From Hymenopus coronatus (lineage: Eukaryota > Arthropoda > Insecta > Mantodea > Hymenopodidae), in the NCBI GenBank assembly GCA_030762935.1, contig CM060900.1, forward strand, positions 404,139,632 to 404,203,631: 64,000 nucleotides of DNA. The letters run 5' to 3'. The notes beneath the pieces were generated by a model that saw only the letters and a list, made by a program, of their open reading frames with translations, made no database searches and had not been told where the DNA came from. The position numbers and the translations under genes were made by a program. Positions 22,641-34,900 of the stretch are shown here, piece after piece. The number at the start of each line of letters is the position of its first letter. The stretch's first letter is position 1.

Positions 22641-23762
22641 GAATGAATCTTAACCAAGTCTCCAAAGTCAGAAAATATAAAATATGAAACCGAAAGAATT
22701 TAGAAGTGTGACGGGAATAATATATTTCAAAGTATTATAAAATAAAAATGCTCCTCCTACACATACATGTGACAATATTCTGTACAATATTCATTGATTT
22801 CTACCAGTTGTAACTTAATTCAGTATACATTTTTGTTTTCAGAGTTGCTTCTGTGTTTTGTTTTGTGAACAAATCATGGCCAAATGAATTCTAAACTTAT
22901 GTCAAGAAAAACGTCATTTTGTGGCATCCTAAAGTAGCATGTAAAGTGTATAACAGCAAGCTCTGAGGAAAATTGCAGTTAAAGTAAAAGGATAGGTTAT
23001 TCTGGTGTGAATGCAGCTTCAGAAAAAGTATCCATAAAATGAATGATATAAATAAATAAACTACAATTGTTTCATTCTATTTCCAAGGTGTACATGAATG
23101 ATATGTAATAAAGAGGTTATTTAACATACTCAAGATTTAATGCTTACCTGGAAAGGACAAAAAATTTGTATATAATCAGAGGCAGGAAACATATGGTCTT
23201 AAGTCCTGCATTTAGTTGGTGCATCAACAGTAATGACATCACCATTACTGCATAAATGCACCATTTGCCAGAACCATAGTGCCAGGAAAAACTACAATGC
23301 TGTGGGCAATGGACCACCTCTTGTATTGTGATGTAGTAGATGCCTAAACCTTGTGTAATATTTCACTACCATAATATTTCCTTTGAGTATGCTTTGAATG
23401 TCACTTCATCATTTAATTCAAAAGTATATAGCTGTAATCAGGCAGAAGGCTACAATGAAGAGGATATTTCTGATACTGTCTCTACATTAGCTATAAGATT
23501 AACATGATCCATTGCAGTATAAATGTTGATGCTAAACAATCTTTTTGATTGAGTTTAAATATTGGCTCATCAACATTGATTTTAGAGTGTTTAATATTAT
23601 TATTATCATGTTTGGAACTTAGGTTTTATGCTTACACAATGTTTATTATAACGTTTATGTTTATTATAATGTATATTATAACAAATGTCTTTATTGACCC
23701 AAAAATTGTTTATAAATTAAATCATAAATTCACTGCTACAAATAAGTCACTCAATATTTCAA

Positions 23763-24106
23763 TGCACATTTAGTTTATGGCTACACATCAAAGCTCTTGT
23801 ACCACTTTGTGCTAACACTCCAGTCACTCACAACTCAGTACAATTCACAACACACATGGCTAGCAATTTTTCCTCCTTTTATGACTGGAAAAATAATGTC
23901 ACAGAACTTTGTGGAAACTTATGGAAACTAAAGCTTCCAGAAGCATCTCAAAGCGCAATTAGAATGAAGAGGTCTTGCATTCCAAAGGTTCCTGTTACTT
24001 TTGTAACAGTCTTCCTGTGTTGTTTTACACATCTCAAGGTCTTCAACTGTGATGACTCACATACAAGGTGAAGGTAAGAAAAACTGATGAAGGCAGTACC
24101 GTTACA
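23763..24106 (-). repeat. Gypsy-1 3' LTR (left boundary approximate)
   Basis: The minus strand begins tgtaacggtactgcc at 24106, directly after a purine tract tgaggagggagcaa (24120 to 24107) at the end of pol. A TATA-like cataaaagga lies at 23883-23874. The distal end is set near a TG at 23763 or 23778 because no second LTR exists to align with. Confidence 0.6.
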
Positions 24107-24120
24107 TTGCTCCCTCCTCA
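24107..24120 (-). promoter_or_regulatory. Gypsy-1 polypurine tract
   Basis: Minus-strand tgaggagggagcaa abuts the TG of the LTR. In LTR retrotransposons such a tract primes plus-strand DNA synthesis. Position and purine content fit, apart from the leading T. Confidence 0.7.
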
Positions 24121-24429
24121 GGACTGGTCATCCTGACCAGCACCATCGTAGCAGGCTAGATGATCCAAATGTACTACCAGTTTCTTCCCTCAGGGTAGCA
24201 GCCTCTAGATGCGGTAGATGACATCATTTATCCTCTTCACCACATGGTATGTCTTTGATATGGTTGTTGAAGTTTGGCCTAGCATCCCTTGGTCTGGGTA
24301 GGGCGATATGGTCACACCAGGTCACCTTGCTGGAAACCTCTGCTGTTGGCCTGCTGGTTGTAATGGGTCTTCTTCCGATTGCACGTTACCTGGATGTTTT
24401 GATGGGCCATCTCATGTGTGCATGAAGTT

Positions 24430-25060
24430 GCCTATGAGATGCCCTACGTAGTCAACTGTTCTGCCTCAGGAGGACTCCCAAACATCATGTTGCATGGTAG
24501 GCGCAGCTCTCTGCTGGCAGTAGGCCAGCAAGAAAAGTGTAATCCTAACATCCCAGTCTCTCTGGTGATTAGCCACAACCTCCGTCAAGCATTCTTCTAG
24601 AGCCTTGATTTATCACTCAACCATGCCATCTGACTGTGCCTGAAGAAGTGTTGTGCTCATCTTGTGCACTCCATGTTACTCCAGTGTTTCTCTGATGAGG
24701 CTAGATTCAAAGTTGGTGCCGTGATCAGCATGCGGTTCCATTGGTACCACATAGTGACAAAACAGTTCTTCCACAAGGCAGCTCGTGATGGTCATGGTCT
24801 CTTGGTTAGGGATGGTGTACACTTCCAGCCACTTGATGAAGTAATCCATGGTGATCAACCTGTGGCCCCTGTCTGACAGAGGAAATTGCAATGTTATGTC
24901 TATGGCTATATGTTCAAAGGGTGCTCCCACATTATATTGCTGCATGTGACACCAGCTCCTGGTCTGTGGGCTGCAACTTGCCGCACATACATTACATTGT
25001 TGGCACCACATCTCAGCATTTGCCCTTAGTCTCAACCAGCAGTACCATTGTCAGAGCTTG
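24430..25060 (-). pseudogene. Gypsy-1 integrase remnant
   Basis: The frame contains the CC half of the HHCC finger (WCQQCNVCAASC), then FEHIAIDITLQFPLS with the first catalytic Asp, DYFIKWLEVYTIPNQ, and HADHGTNFESSL, where the usual DxG is HADHG, the block with the second Asp. The C-terminal part (24120-24430) is frameshifted but alignable to Gypsy-2 at DNA level. Confidence 0.85.
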
Positions 25061-26590
25061 ATGTGGTTCAGTTGGCTCCCAAAAGTACTCCCAAAGCCCC
25101 TACATATACTTCCTTCAGTACTTCCACAACCTCATTCCAAAGGAGGATCAGCTGCTCTCTCTGGGTCTTTCGATCAGGCGACTCCCATGCTCTGAAGAGT
25201 ACCCCATCCTCGTTCTTCAATGAGTCCCATTGGGCCCAGTAGGACTTGTATACATTCCTTGGTGTAATGTCCTCCCAGCTTGGCCTAGTCCCTGTTTCCA
25301 CTTCTCTCAGGAGGGCTCTAGGTCAGTATTTGCCAACTGATCTCTCCTCAGTCCTGCACTATCCCATCCAGTTGCAGAATGCAGCTGAAATAACATGGAC
25401 AGTTGCATCACGGTCCTTCTCTTCTAACTTAGTGCAGTGACCGCACTTCTCTGGAAGGTCATCTGGACATGGCATCCACATTGGTGTGGCTCCTTCCTTT
25501 TCAATGCTCTGATGTAAAGTAGTACTCTTGCAGCTTCAGGACCTAACTGGCTGTCTGGCCCTCCAGGCTCTTGAAATGTAACAGTCAGGTGAGGGCACAG
25601 TGTCAGTCCTCAGGCGGAGTGACTGACTTCACAGTACTTGTGGAAGTGCTACAGTGCCTTTAATAAAGGCGGAAGCTCTTGCTAGGTAATGCAATAGCCT
25701 TTTTTTGCCTTAGAGAGCATCTTGCTGTAGTACACAATTGCTCGCTCCTGGCCATTCTGGACCTGTGATAAAGTGCTGTCAATGCTGGTGTCACTGGCAT
25801 AATAAAGTCACCACCAGGTTGTGGAAATTTCAAAATGAGAGCACTGCAGAGCGCTGAATTTAGTGCCTGGAATGTGCTCTCTGTCTTTTCTGACCACATG
25901 TAAGGCTGGAGCTCTTGCATCAGATGAGTGAGAGGTTTGCAAAGTTGGAGAAATCTCTGATAAACTGGCGGTAGTAGCTGCACAGATCCAGGAAACTTTG
26001 TAGCTTTGTAGTCTTTTGGGCGAGGCCAATCTCTCACTGCCCATCTTCGGGTCAGTGGCCACACCAGATTGTGAGACTATGTGGCCCAAGTAATACACTT
26101 CCTTGCAGAAGAGTTGACACTTCTTTGCATTCAACTTCAAGTTAACTACCTGCAGCCATTGCAGTACTCTTGGTCAGGTTCTCAAGATGTTCTTCGAAGT
26201 TACTGCCCATGATGATAATGTCATCCAAATAGAGCAGGCAGGTGTCATAGATCAACCCTCTCCATCAGTGATTCCATGACGTGCTGGTATATTGCAGAGG
26301 CCAAAGTGCCCTTAACCAGTCAAGAATGCGGTCTTCTCCTAGTCTCTGGAATCTAAGGTCACTTGCCAGTAATCCAATTTCAAGTCCAAAGTCAAGAACC
26401 ACTAGGCACCAGCAAGCGTGTCCAGGGTGTCATAAATTAATGGTAAGAGGAAACGGTTCTTTCTGGTGATGGCATTCAGCTTGCTGAAGTCCATGTAGAA
26501 GCATAGCTTGCCATTTTTCTTCTTCATACACTACAGGGAAGCAACAAGGACTGTCTTACTCTTCAATGATTCTTCTAGATTTCGTGTATT
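25061..26590 (-). pseudogene. Gypsy-1 reverse transcriptase and RNase H remnant
   Basis: On the minus strand RT motifs appear between 26590 and 25990. DTLDTLAGA is followed by a frame-broken FLTLDLKLDYWQV. The catalytic YLDD is intact at 26220-26231, and LNAKKCQLFCKEVYYLGHIV follows at about 26137-26078. RNase H-like sequence runs through 25960-25400 and a linker to integrase through 25300-25060. Although YLDD is kept, stops occur on both sides, so no enzyme can be made. Confidence 0.85.
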
Positions 26591-27290
26591 CTAGCATGTC
26601 CCATACCTCTGCTTGCTTCGCCAAGGGAGCACATCTTGGTGGTTGCCAGATAGGTTGGGCATCTCAAATGTCATTGTGGAGTACTCAGTCAGTGGGACTG
26701 TAATCGTTGTTTCCTTTGTTGAAGACAGATTGGTATTGGCTGAGAAGATACCAATCCTCTCCAGCGTTGGATCAGTCAGTTGTTGGCTCCGCTCTTCATC
26801 AAGTCTTTCATCAGTCTTTCTGTGATGGGCTGGCTGGTTGGATCTGTCACAATATAATACACTTGCACTTGGCTCACACTGTCCTAACTCCGTCTTGGCC
26901 AGGATGTTCTGGACAGTGTCCATCGGGATCATTAGCCTCACAGGTACTTTCTCTCTGCAAGACAATAATGCTTGGACAACACATGCTTGCAGGCACAACT
27001 ACATCATCCTCCAGAATCACCCTGTAGATCCCAACTGTTTATGTGGGCTCTGGAGGAACACCTCATAATGACTGAGTCACATCGCTGTGGCTGACGTCGA
27101 CCATCACCTCATGGCTCATGAGGGCATCCAATCTCAGTATTACATCCTCAGTCACCCTCGTGATGAACATCCATAGGCTCACAGTGCTCTCTCCCAGGGT
27201 CAACTCCAGCAGGGCCTCCTTCTCCACAGGCAGGATGTTGCCTGATGTCATCATGTTAGTAGGGCTGACTGGGTGAAGGTGTTGGCAAGC
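26591..27290 (-). pseudogene. Gypsy-1 protease region and protease-RT linker
   Basis: 27063-27254 (minus) reads PVEKEALLELTLGESTVSLW, FITRVTEDVILRLDALMSHE, like the C-terminal half of a Gypsy aspartic protease (..V..I.DDVILG.D.L). The DTG active site upstream is not recognisable. 26591-26998 is the linker with CREKVPVRLM and LTDPTLERI. Function is lost by stops. Confidence 0.65.
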
Positions 27291-28640
27291 CCATCACCAC
27301 ATCAGGCCTGCTTAGTCATGGCTATGGGTCTATGAGTATCCGGCACAGCCACCCTTGTGTGTAGCCATCTGCAATGAGGCTGTCGTCCACTCTTCTGTCC
27401 AAGGTACATAGTGTCACTCGAGGGGGTGGTAAAGATGGGCCTAATGTGCCCCTCATCATGCTGATCCTTACTGGTTTTCCCCTGCTTGTCATCTTGGTGT
27501 GGACAGTCCTTCACTAGGTGACATCTAGCTTATCATACCCCCAACACAAACCACCCAAAGGTCATTATTGTCTCTAGGTTGTTTCTCTCTTCTTGTCATA
27601 GTGGATACACCTGATCCTTGAGGTGGGCACAGCTGTGGTCTTGGCCACCTGTATTCTAAATGCTGCCATTAAAGCCTCATGGATCATCTTATAGTTGCTA
27701 AGCATTAGGTGCTATCATATCTTAGTGTCACTTACCCTGTTGCCGAAGGAATAGTCAATTTCCTGGGACTTATAGCTAGGTGGTAGGTTCACCAGGGCTA
27801 TCATCATAAGCTATTTGATCACTAGGTTGAACCCCTGCATCATCTCACCTGGCTGTTGCAGCCTTGGCTATGGTAGGCTTCAACCAAGCAATGGTTCCTG
27901 GAGCGGTTGTCGAGGGCCTCCCATATCTCCCTAGACTTGGCCAACATCGGGATCGCTTTCAGCACTTCTGCGGCTCATCCCTGGAAGTTTACTATCAGCT
28001 GTGTGTCTTCCTCTTCTGCTGACCATCAGCTGTGGGTGGCAACGGTGGCGAACTGTCGACATAAGACTTCAAAGGTTGACATTCCATTGTACCTGTGTGG
28101 CTTGATGTGCATGAATGTTATGTTACATCCTGGAATTTTTACCTTCAAGACTTTTAACCTTCTGTCAAGCATTTTTCCATCATGGCATTTAGTTCCATGG
28201 TGCTGCCAGGGCATTAAATCATTACCTGACAACTCCCAAGCATTGGTTGTTGGTTTCACTGTTTCACTTACCTCTTCCATCTTTTTCCCAAACTCTTCCA
28301 TGTCCTTCACACCTGCTAGTGGTCATTGATTTTGCTAGAAAGTTCCACTTTCAGTTACTCCACTGTGACTCCATTTTCTCTTTCATCTTCCCCACTGTGA
28401 TTTCCATTCCAGTTTTTATTTCCTCCATTCCCATTTTCAGTTTTGCGTCCATCTTCCCTATTCTAGATTTGATCTTCTGCTCCATTATCTCCACTGTGTT
28501 TTTAGTTTAGTCTTTATTTCTATCTGCACCTTCTATAATGAGGAATTCACTGTTGTTAGTTCACTTTCCTTCCTATCCATCTTCTCCAACAATTTTTGAA
28601 GCATCTCTTCCATTTTGGCTTCTTAATCTCATTGTCTTAA
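27291..28640 (-). pseudogene. Gypsy-1 gag remnant with coiled-coil start and zinc knuckle
   Basis: From the right: a Met/Glu/Lys-rich segment (MEEMLQKLLEKMDRKESELT at about 28612 downward) and similar repeats to 28310, predicted coiled coil; then MKDMEEFGKKMEEVSETVK, PHRYNGMSTFEVLCRQFATV (a capsid-like block), and near 27500 MKDCPHQDDKQ, the end of a degraded CCHC knuckle. Several frames are used, so the gene is broken. Confidence 0.7.
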
Positions 28641-28663
28641 TGCCATAATCCCTTAATCACAAA

Positions 28664-29145
28664 TTGACTTTCAAGGACAATGGAAAACCAGTGTTGTCAT
28701 GAGGTTACTGAAGCACAACCTTCCAAAATAAAATCAAGATTAGATAACTATTTAAGATGTATGTATATCTATGCACAAATAAATGATGAACTATGACACA
28801 GTATGTACTCTTGCAATAAGACTGGATGGTAGGCATTAGTGTCCTGCAATTTTTGTGCTGTACACGGAAACTAGATGGGCAACATGAGCCTTGATGTGCG
28901 TGTGCGCGTTTTTTTGTTTTTTTTGTTTTTTTTTTCGTACATATATTTGTTTGAAGCGATATTTGCTGACTGTAATGGATGGCTTTGCTTGATTAGTAAC
29001 ATAATTTATTAAGAGTTGATGATACCTTGTTTACAAAATAGCAAAATTTGGTATTTCTTGGTATACAAGACTGTTGGATTGATTTAATCCAAAGCATGAC
29101 AACTTTTTTTTTTTATAAATAATAGCATTATGATAAGTAATTGAA
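28664..29145. other. Right flank of Gypsy-1, no gene
   Basis: AT-rich sequence with a T/G run at 28910-28936. No LTR matching 23763-24106 was seen. Confidence 0.5.
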
Positions 29146-29880
29146 TTGCAATTTGTTCTCATTTGGAGGTGGCATCTCTACTGTATTTTCCCCATGGGGT
29201 GGTACAGCGAAAGGAGGATGACTTTTTTTCTCCAAAAATTTGATTTGGAGATTTCACTAGAAATAGACCTTTTGACAGCTACATTTGGCACTCATTGGAT
29301 AGGTTGGGTTGGGGTGGGTAGGCCAGCAAACTCACTGGACCTGATTTCAATCGATTTCATTTTGTGGGATTATGTGGAGGCAGTGGTTTATGAAATCAAC
29401 ATTGACTCTGAAGGACTTGTAGTTTGCATAGTCAGCACAGCTGCTGAAACCAGGGAAATCCCTGGCACCTTTGGAAGGGTATGACATAGTATGGCATGTT
29501 CATGCACTGCTTGTCTGGGTGTCTATGGATGTGTGTTCAAACACTTGCTGATGTAATGAAAACTGGATCGATACTGACAATGTAACATTGGGGTGAGTTT
29601 CTTTCTTTCTTTTTTTTTTTTCTTTTTTTTTTCTTTTTCCTTTCTGTTTCTCTTTTTATGTTTTATTTGTGTATATGTATACAGTTGGGTTAACAATCCT
29701 GTGATGCAGAATTACTTGTTAGATTCACATACTTATATCCCTCCCTCCCTGTAATATCCTTCTTACAGTGAAACAAGTGTTGCAGCTCATAGATTCCTTA
29801 ACAAAATATGCTTTGAAGAAGGTTATCTGATTGCACCAAAGTTTGTTGGTATAATTTCGAAACACCCTTTATAAGGAAAT
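29146..29880 (+). pseudogene. DDE transposase 3' fragment with downstream terminal repeat
   Basis: The frame contains FGTHWIGWVGVGRPANSLDL followed by ISIDFILWDYVEAVVYEI. This matches the block WIGRGGP..WP.RSPDL.PLDFFLWG..K..VY of a Tc1/mariner-like group. The conserved SPDL is SLDL here; the D of the catalytic third position is kept. GVYGCVFKHLL near 29510 resembles the end of such proteins. At 29862-29877 cgaaacaccctttata may be the right terminal repeat, next to a TA. The 5' half is missing or frameshifted. Confidence 0.6.
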
Positions 29881-32139
29881 AATTAGACCATTTTAAGCAA
29901 ATATTTATCTCAATTAGCAAGAAGTGGGAAAAATAATAAGCTTTCATAAGAATAGTTTGTTGAAAAATGAGTAGAGAAAGTCATAGGAGCATAACACATC
30001 AGAATGTTTTTATTTGAAGATTTTTTGTTATGTTTGTGATTTATGACTTGATAATTTCTGTGGGTACATGAAAGCAATAAGGCATGTTAAGGCCTAAAAT
30101 TATGTGTGGCAGTCCATGAACTTGATTATCCATTTCTCCAAAAGTCGTAGCTTCTTTATTATGTGAAGGAGAAGGATGTTCCATCCAGTAAACATGGGGC
30201 AAAGTCTAATGAATGTAGCTTGTCTCCTCTCTAAGAAGCAAAGCAGGGTATTGGGCTCACTCAACAAACATGAACTGAACACAGAGCATATTTTGCATGA
30301 CACTAGTAGACACCAAACTTATAAGAGAAGGAGGCTATTTGAAAATGGTGGTGGTGATGAAGACAACTTGGGGAAATGCTGAAAAATTTAATGAGACTTT
30401 TATGCACACAAAAGGTGGCATTAAGGTGAGACTGTGTAGAAAATTCCTTCTAAATGTACTTGATCCCAGTAGAGATCTTTTAGATGATGGTTAAATGAAG
30501 GTCAGGTGCAATGGACCTGAAAGGAGTTTGAATGAAGAAATAATAAAACCAAATCAGTGTCAGTTCTAAAATTGTTGCAAGATATACTTGAGTACCTAGC
30601 TATTACTGGAGCAAAAGTACCATAAGAGTTTTTGTTAAGTACATATTTTTTTTCTATGTCCAACATGTCACAAAATATGAAGATTGGTGCAAAGAAAATG
30701 GTAATGAAAACATTGCATTTAGAGTCACATAAATGAACGTTTTAGAAAATCAGAAGATATCAATTTAAAAACCACGCAAAGACCAGTGTAACAAATGTTA
30801 AGAGTATAAGGTAGGTGAAGTAAGCTAAGAAGAGCATCTTCAACATGGCCAAAAAGTTAGAGAGACGAAAGAAGCAAAAAAAAAAAAAAACATCCAAAAT
30901 CAGGCACTATCAATTGAGTTAGCAAACTGTGCAAGAAGGAAGCAAGTCATTGAACAGGCTTTATCCTGGACCATGATCGAGGCAGACATCATACATTCTA
31001 CTGCTGAAGGCATATTTAAGCCCCTCGTTTATACCCCTGAAGATTATGTGTAAGCAGGATGACAGTAGCCTATACAACTTTGTCGTATGATACACGTGGA
31101 TCATACACTTTTCAAGGGCTGCAGACATGAAACAAATAATTTTGTTTTAATCAGACCTCTCAGGAGGGTTGGGGGCACCTCTGTAACAAAATATTCATGC
31201 TTTGTAATATCTATCTGTAGGTTGATTAGATATAAATTGAGGCTCATAGAATATTGAAAAGCTTCAGAAAAAAGAGATGAAAAAGGAAGTGTACATGTGA
31301 TGATCCATCTTTATATAGCTGTCCACAAAAGATAAAGATAAATTTACTCATCTGCAATGACTAAAGCCTGCAATGCTGGTAGAATGTCACACTTTCTTTG
31401 ATTCCTTGTGGTTAGAATAGTGCGTCTTATTGCTCAGATGCCTATGATAAAAAACATTCTACAAAATGAAAAAAATCAGTAGAGTTAATATAGTTATACT
31501 GTATTGTGCTTAATAAGTCTCAAGGTTGCAATGGCAGTGTTATACCATACTGCATTTTATTTTGTAATTAACTGGTCAGGTTAAGTAGAAAGCATTGCTT
31601 AAGAATGTAGAAAGTTATTATTTTAAGTTGAATGTATATTTTTACACAACTGACAGTAATCTGAATTATTTTATTGTGTAATTATTATACTCGGATATTA
31701 TTAGGAGCTTAACTACTTGCTGAACAATCAATAATAAGTGAGGTGAGTGTTACTATTCCGACTCATTTTCAACATCACATTAATCAAGATATAATTGCTA
31801 AAAATATGGGAAGAGAGCAAATGTTCATGCTTTAATCTGTAATAAATATGTTCTTTTGTATGAAGGCTTGTTTTAAATCAATGCAAGTTTACAAAGTTAG
31901 AGGTTAGTATCTATTTTATAATTACAGAAGTGTTGGATAAATGTAGATTGTACTAAAGCCACCAAATGAATAAATATGTAATATTTTAATCAGTCCAGAT
32001 TTATTTCACAGTTAAGATTTTGCATTTTATTATTAAAACAAATTCCTCTATATAGCAATTTTATGTGTTATTTAAATAGGTTTCTACCAAGAAAATTGTC
32101 ATCCTAGAGAAAGACAAAATGTTTTTTTCTCTCTCTCCT
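29881..32139. other. Non-coding intronic interval
   Basis: I recognise no gene. Two short open stretches (30100-30500) have no conserved motif. An A-run is at 30876-30890. Confidence 0.45.
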
Positions 32140-32345
32140 GAAAAATCAATGAAATACCACATAACATATTTTGATTTGACAGTGATGGTAATTATAACAT
32201 AATACAAGCGACAGTTTTGCTAGAAGAGTCAATGTTTGATAAATCTGAGGGAGTTGGAATATATATCTGTCTGAATTTCTTCCAATTTCATTTTTCCAGC
32301 TTGTCACCATAGAGAGCTCTGGTGACAATTTCAGGCCAATGTCCA
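32140..32345 (-). repeat. Dispersed repeat D, copy 1
   Basis: Reverse-complement similarity to 46600-46870 and 62130-62480: the phrases gacaagctggaaaaatgaaa, attggaagaaattc and ctcagattta with cattgactcttct recur. No ORF or termini were found, so the class is unknown. Confidence 0.7.
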
Positions 32346-32579
32346 TCATTAATCTAATATGCAAAATATGGATCTAATATGCTGTTTTTGAGAGAGATGA
32401 AAAGTTTAAAGCTTGAATAAGTCTTTTTTACACTCCCGATACCAGGGAAAGCTTCCTGTTAATTGTTAACACATTTTAATATGTGTGTTTTAATTTTCAT
32501 TTTCATACTGGTTATTATGAACCATTCTTAAAACATAAAACATTTTGTGCTTGAAATAAGTAACTGGTGGGGAGTATGT

Positions 32580-32846
32580 TTTTTTTTTTGTTTTTTTTTT
32601 TTTGTAGTGTTTAATGCCCACTTTAACTACTTATGGCGCCATAGGCGGTGACACTGATGATACATGAGTGATGATGGAGCACCGGTGGAATGCAATGGTA
32701 GGGGAAACCAGAGTACCTGGAGAAAGCCCACCCCAGCGCCGCTTTGTCCACCACAAATCTCACATGCGGTCGTTTGGGATCGAACCCCGGCTGTCTAGGT
32801 GAGAGGCAAGTGGTCTAACCACTCGGCCACGGTGCGGCCAGGGGCC
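32580..32846 (-). repeat. SINE-A copy 3, complete, with target duplication
   Basis: Perfect 11-bp duplications ggggagtatgt flank it (32569-32579 and 32847-32857). Minus-strand order: head ggccgcaccgtggccgagtg with A box (complement of ccactcggcca, 32819-32829), B box (complement of gggatcgaacc, 32776-32786), body, core (complement of ggagtacctggagaaagccc), tail cattaaacactac and an A-run. A full-length insertion by target-primed reverse transcription. Confidence 0.93.
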
Positions 32847-32899
32847 GGGGAGTATGTGGTAATGTACTATTGGAAGAAATATATATTATGGAGGGTTGC

Positions 32900-33920
32900 C
32901 CCACTAAAGCTCAGACTTTTTTTTTTCCTTAGTTTTTAATGGAGAGATTTCTTTCGCCACCACATATGTGACGTTGATGGGCTTTAACAATGGCTTTGCA
33001 GTGCAATTTCCATTGTAGAAGACTGCATCTAAGAACAGGAAAGGGGATGTTAGCCCACTCCTTCTAGTAGACTTTCCAAAGTCCTTCAAGTGTGGTGGGA
33101 TGCCAAGAATGCATTCATTTTATTGTTGGCAATTCTGTGAATGGCAAGTTTTCCCGAAGGGCAATTAACCTGTAACCACTATGAGTCCCTTGGAAAACTT
33201 TTCTTTGATATCTCGAATGAAGTTAAAGTGCCCCTTTTGGACCACTTGATGGTAATAAATTGCCTGGGGTTTGTTTGTGTCGTCTAGCTAAAACTTGCTT
33301 CACCTATAGAAACCATCTATTGCCACTTTTCACTGCCATGTGGTGCTCATAGAGTTATCTTGTGCTGGTGAAGTGTTCTCTGATATATTGCTCTTTCAAG
33401 GCATGTCCATGTGCTTTATGGCTCCATTCTAGACCCAAATTCCTGTGTATAATTCAATAAATGGTCCCTATTGAAGTAGCAATGCTGCTTTGTATTGGTG
33501 ACTTTTCTTGAGTCACTGCAGCCTCCAGCTTGGCTACTATGCCTTATGACATGCTGCCCTTTCTCTTGCTAGTTTTTTTATACTCTCAACCTCAGATGAA
33601 ATCTATTTTTTTGTAGTTGTGTTTTTACTGCCCAAACATGACTTATGGTAACACCTTTTTGTTTGCTAATTTCCACTATCATTGAAAGGCTGCAACTGGC
33701 ATCACAAAGCCCAGCAATGTAACCCTGCCACAAATCAGCAACTTTTCAAGCCATTACAGAGCAAGCCTTGCCTCAGACTGACCGAGCAGACTGCAGGCAC
33801 ATGCAGTGAGCTGTTACCCCAAAAGACATGAGCATTTTGACTAATGACAGGAGTGGGAGGGTGATTCAAGGTTGTCCAAGCTTATGTGGAGCAGCTATCC
33901 CTATCTCTGCCCATTTAGCA
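32900..33920 (-). pseudogene. Second type of Tc1/mariner-superfamily transposase remnant
   Basis: Minus-strand pieces suggest a helix-turn-helix start (AKLEAAVTQEKSPIQSSIAT, then IHRNLGLEWSHKAHGHAL, about 33545-33385) followed by YEHHMAVKSGNRWFL, NFIRDIKEKFSKGLIVVTG and, near 33080-32900, GLTSPFLFLDAVFYNGNC. The arrangement resembles transposases with a GL..K.HK-type linker and W.FVVT.DEAW block, but the catalytic DEAW is not readable. Stops are frequent. The family call is tentative. Confidence 0.4.
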
Positions 33921-34224
33921 TAATTGCATTTCAAGAGAAATATATTATGGTTATAGGAATAATGCTTTGAATAGACTGGAGAAGAACATTTTATCCGTAG
34001 TAAATTCTGAGTACTTGCCTTTTACCAGGTACATTTTAAAAGTTCTCAGCCTGAAAACACAATGTTTAAGAGAAGCTTTATTTTTGTTTTCAATATATGC
34101 ATATAAATCCAAGAACAACAAAAACAATAATAGTTTTAATAAAATAATGTTTGCACAGCTGTTTAAAATAAGTGTATTTCTCAGCTTCAAGCCCATCACT
34201 TGATTTGAATCTTAATCCACTGCC

Positions 34225-34900
34225 TATTTCTTCAGGTTTGGGAACAAGAAACTTTTTGCAGTTGCTTCCACATCTGGCAAACATGGTGGATATGGAAGCA
34301 CATGGAAGTGAAGGTCATGCAGTTTTGCAGCAGCATTTCTAGATTTGTGCGGACACATTATCATCATGAAATGGAAATTACTCTTTCATGAGTTGTGGAC
34401 ATTTAGCCTTAGCATCGTTCAGTTGATCCTGGTTCTGCTTTTCGGAGATGTCTATGAGGATCCTAGAAAATTATAGCTATAACTTTTTCTCTTTTGCTTT
34501 CTTTGGTGCACTTTTGCCCACTACATCCACTGTTTGGAGTACAGCTTAATCTCTGGCATGCAATGACGAATCCCGTTTCATCTACTGTTATGAAATGCTA
34601 GAGAAACTCACTGAAAATGTTTAAACAGGTCTAAACACACTGTATAAATGTTCATTTCAATGCATTTGGCCCATAGTTTACAAATGCAGCATCCATAGAG
34701 CAGAAAGTTTCCTTCTACACAAAACTTATAAAATATACTGGACTCAGCCTAATGAGGTCTGAAATTTCAACCAATTGCATAACATCCATTGGCAATATTG
34801 TGAATTGTGACAATCTATTGCTCATAATAGTTTTGTGATGCCCTGAGCGCTTATTTTGAATGGATGTATGACCACACTTAAATTCCACAGATCACTTCTT
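34225..34900 (-). pseudogene. Mariner transposase remnant
   Basis: On the minus strand EFKCGHTSIQNK (linker after the N-terminal domain) is followed by FITVDETGF, the mariner catalytic DETW-type block changed to DETGF; in a shifted frame EIKLYSKQWMWWAKVHQRKQ follows, matching PETK.QSKQW.....PKK; then HDDNVSAQ (HQDNAPAH block), KLHDLHFHVLPYPPCLPD (YSPDLAPSD block), and LFPNLKK. Domain order, spacing and motifs are those of mariner. At least three frame shifts. Confidence 0.8.

Larger units (their letters stand above)
23763..28663 (-). mobile_element. Gypsy-1, degenerate Ty3/Gypsy LTR retrotransposon
   Basis: Reading right to left: coiled-coil gag N-terminus, gag, protease region, RT, RNase H, integrase, polypurine tract and a 3' LTR. 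All ORFs are broken. The right end near 28647-28663 has only a weak primer-binding-site-like phrase, and no 5' LTR matching the left LTR was recognised, so the element is probably truncated there. It shares pol sequence and motif order with Gypsy-2 (54.1-59.8 kb) but has a different LTR. Both lie antisense to ST7. Confidence 0.88.

Noticed and set aside
30100..31100. Open stretches of 60-70 codons and a frame with KQVIEQALSWTM
   Set aside because: No conserved motif, splice-site support or second copy. Lengths are within chance for AT-rich DNA.
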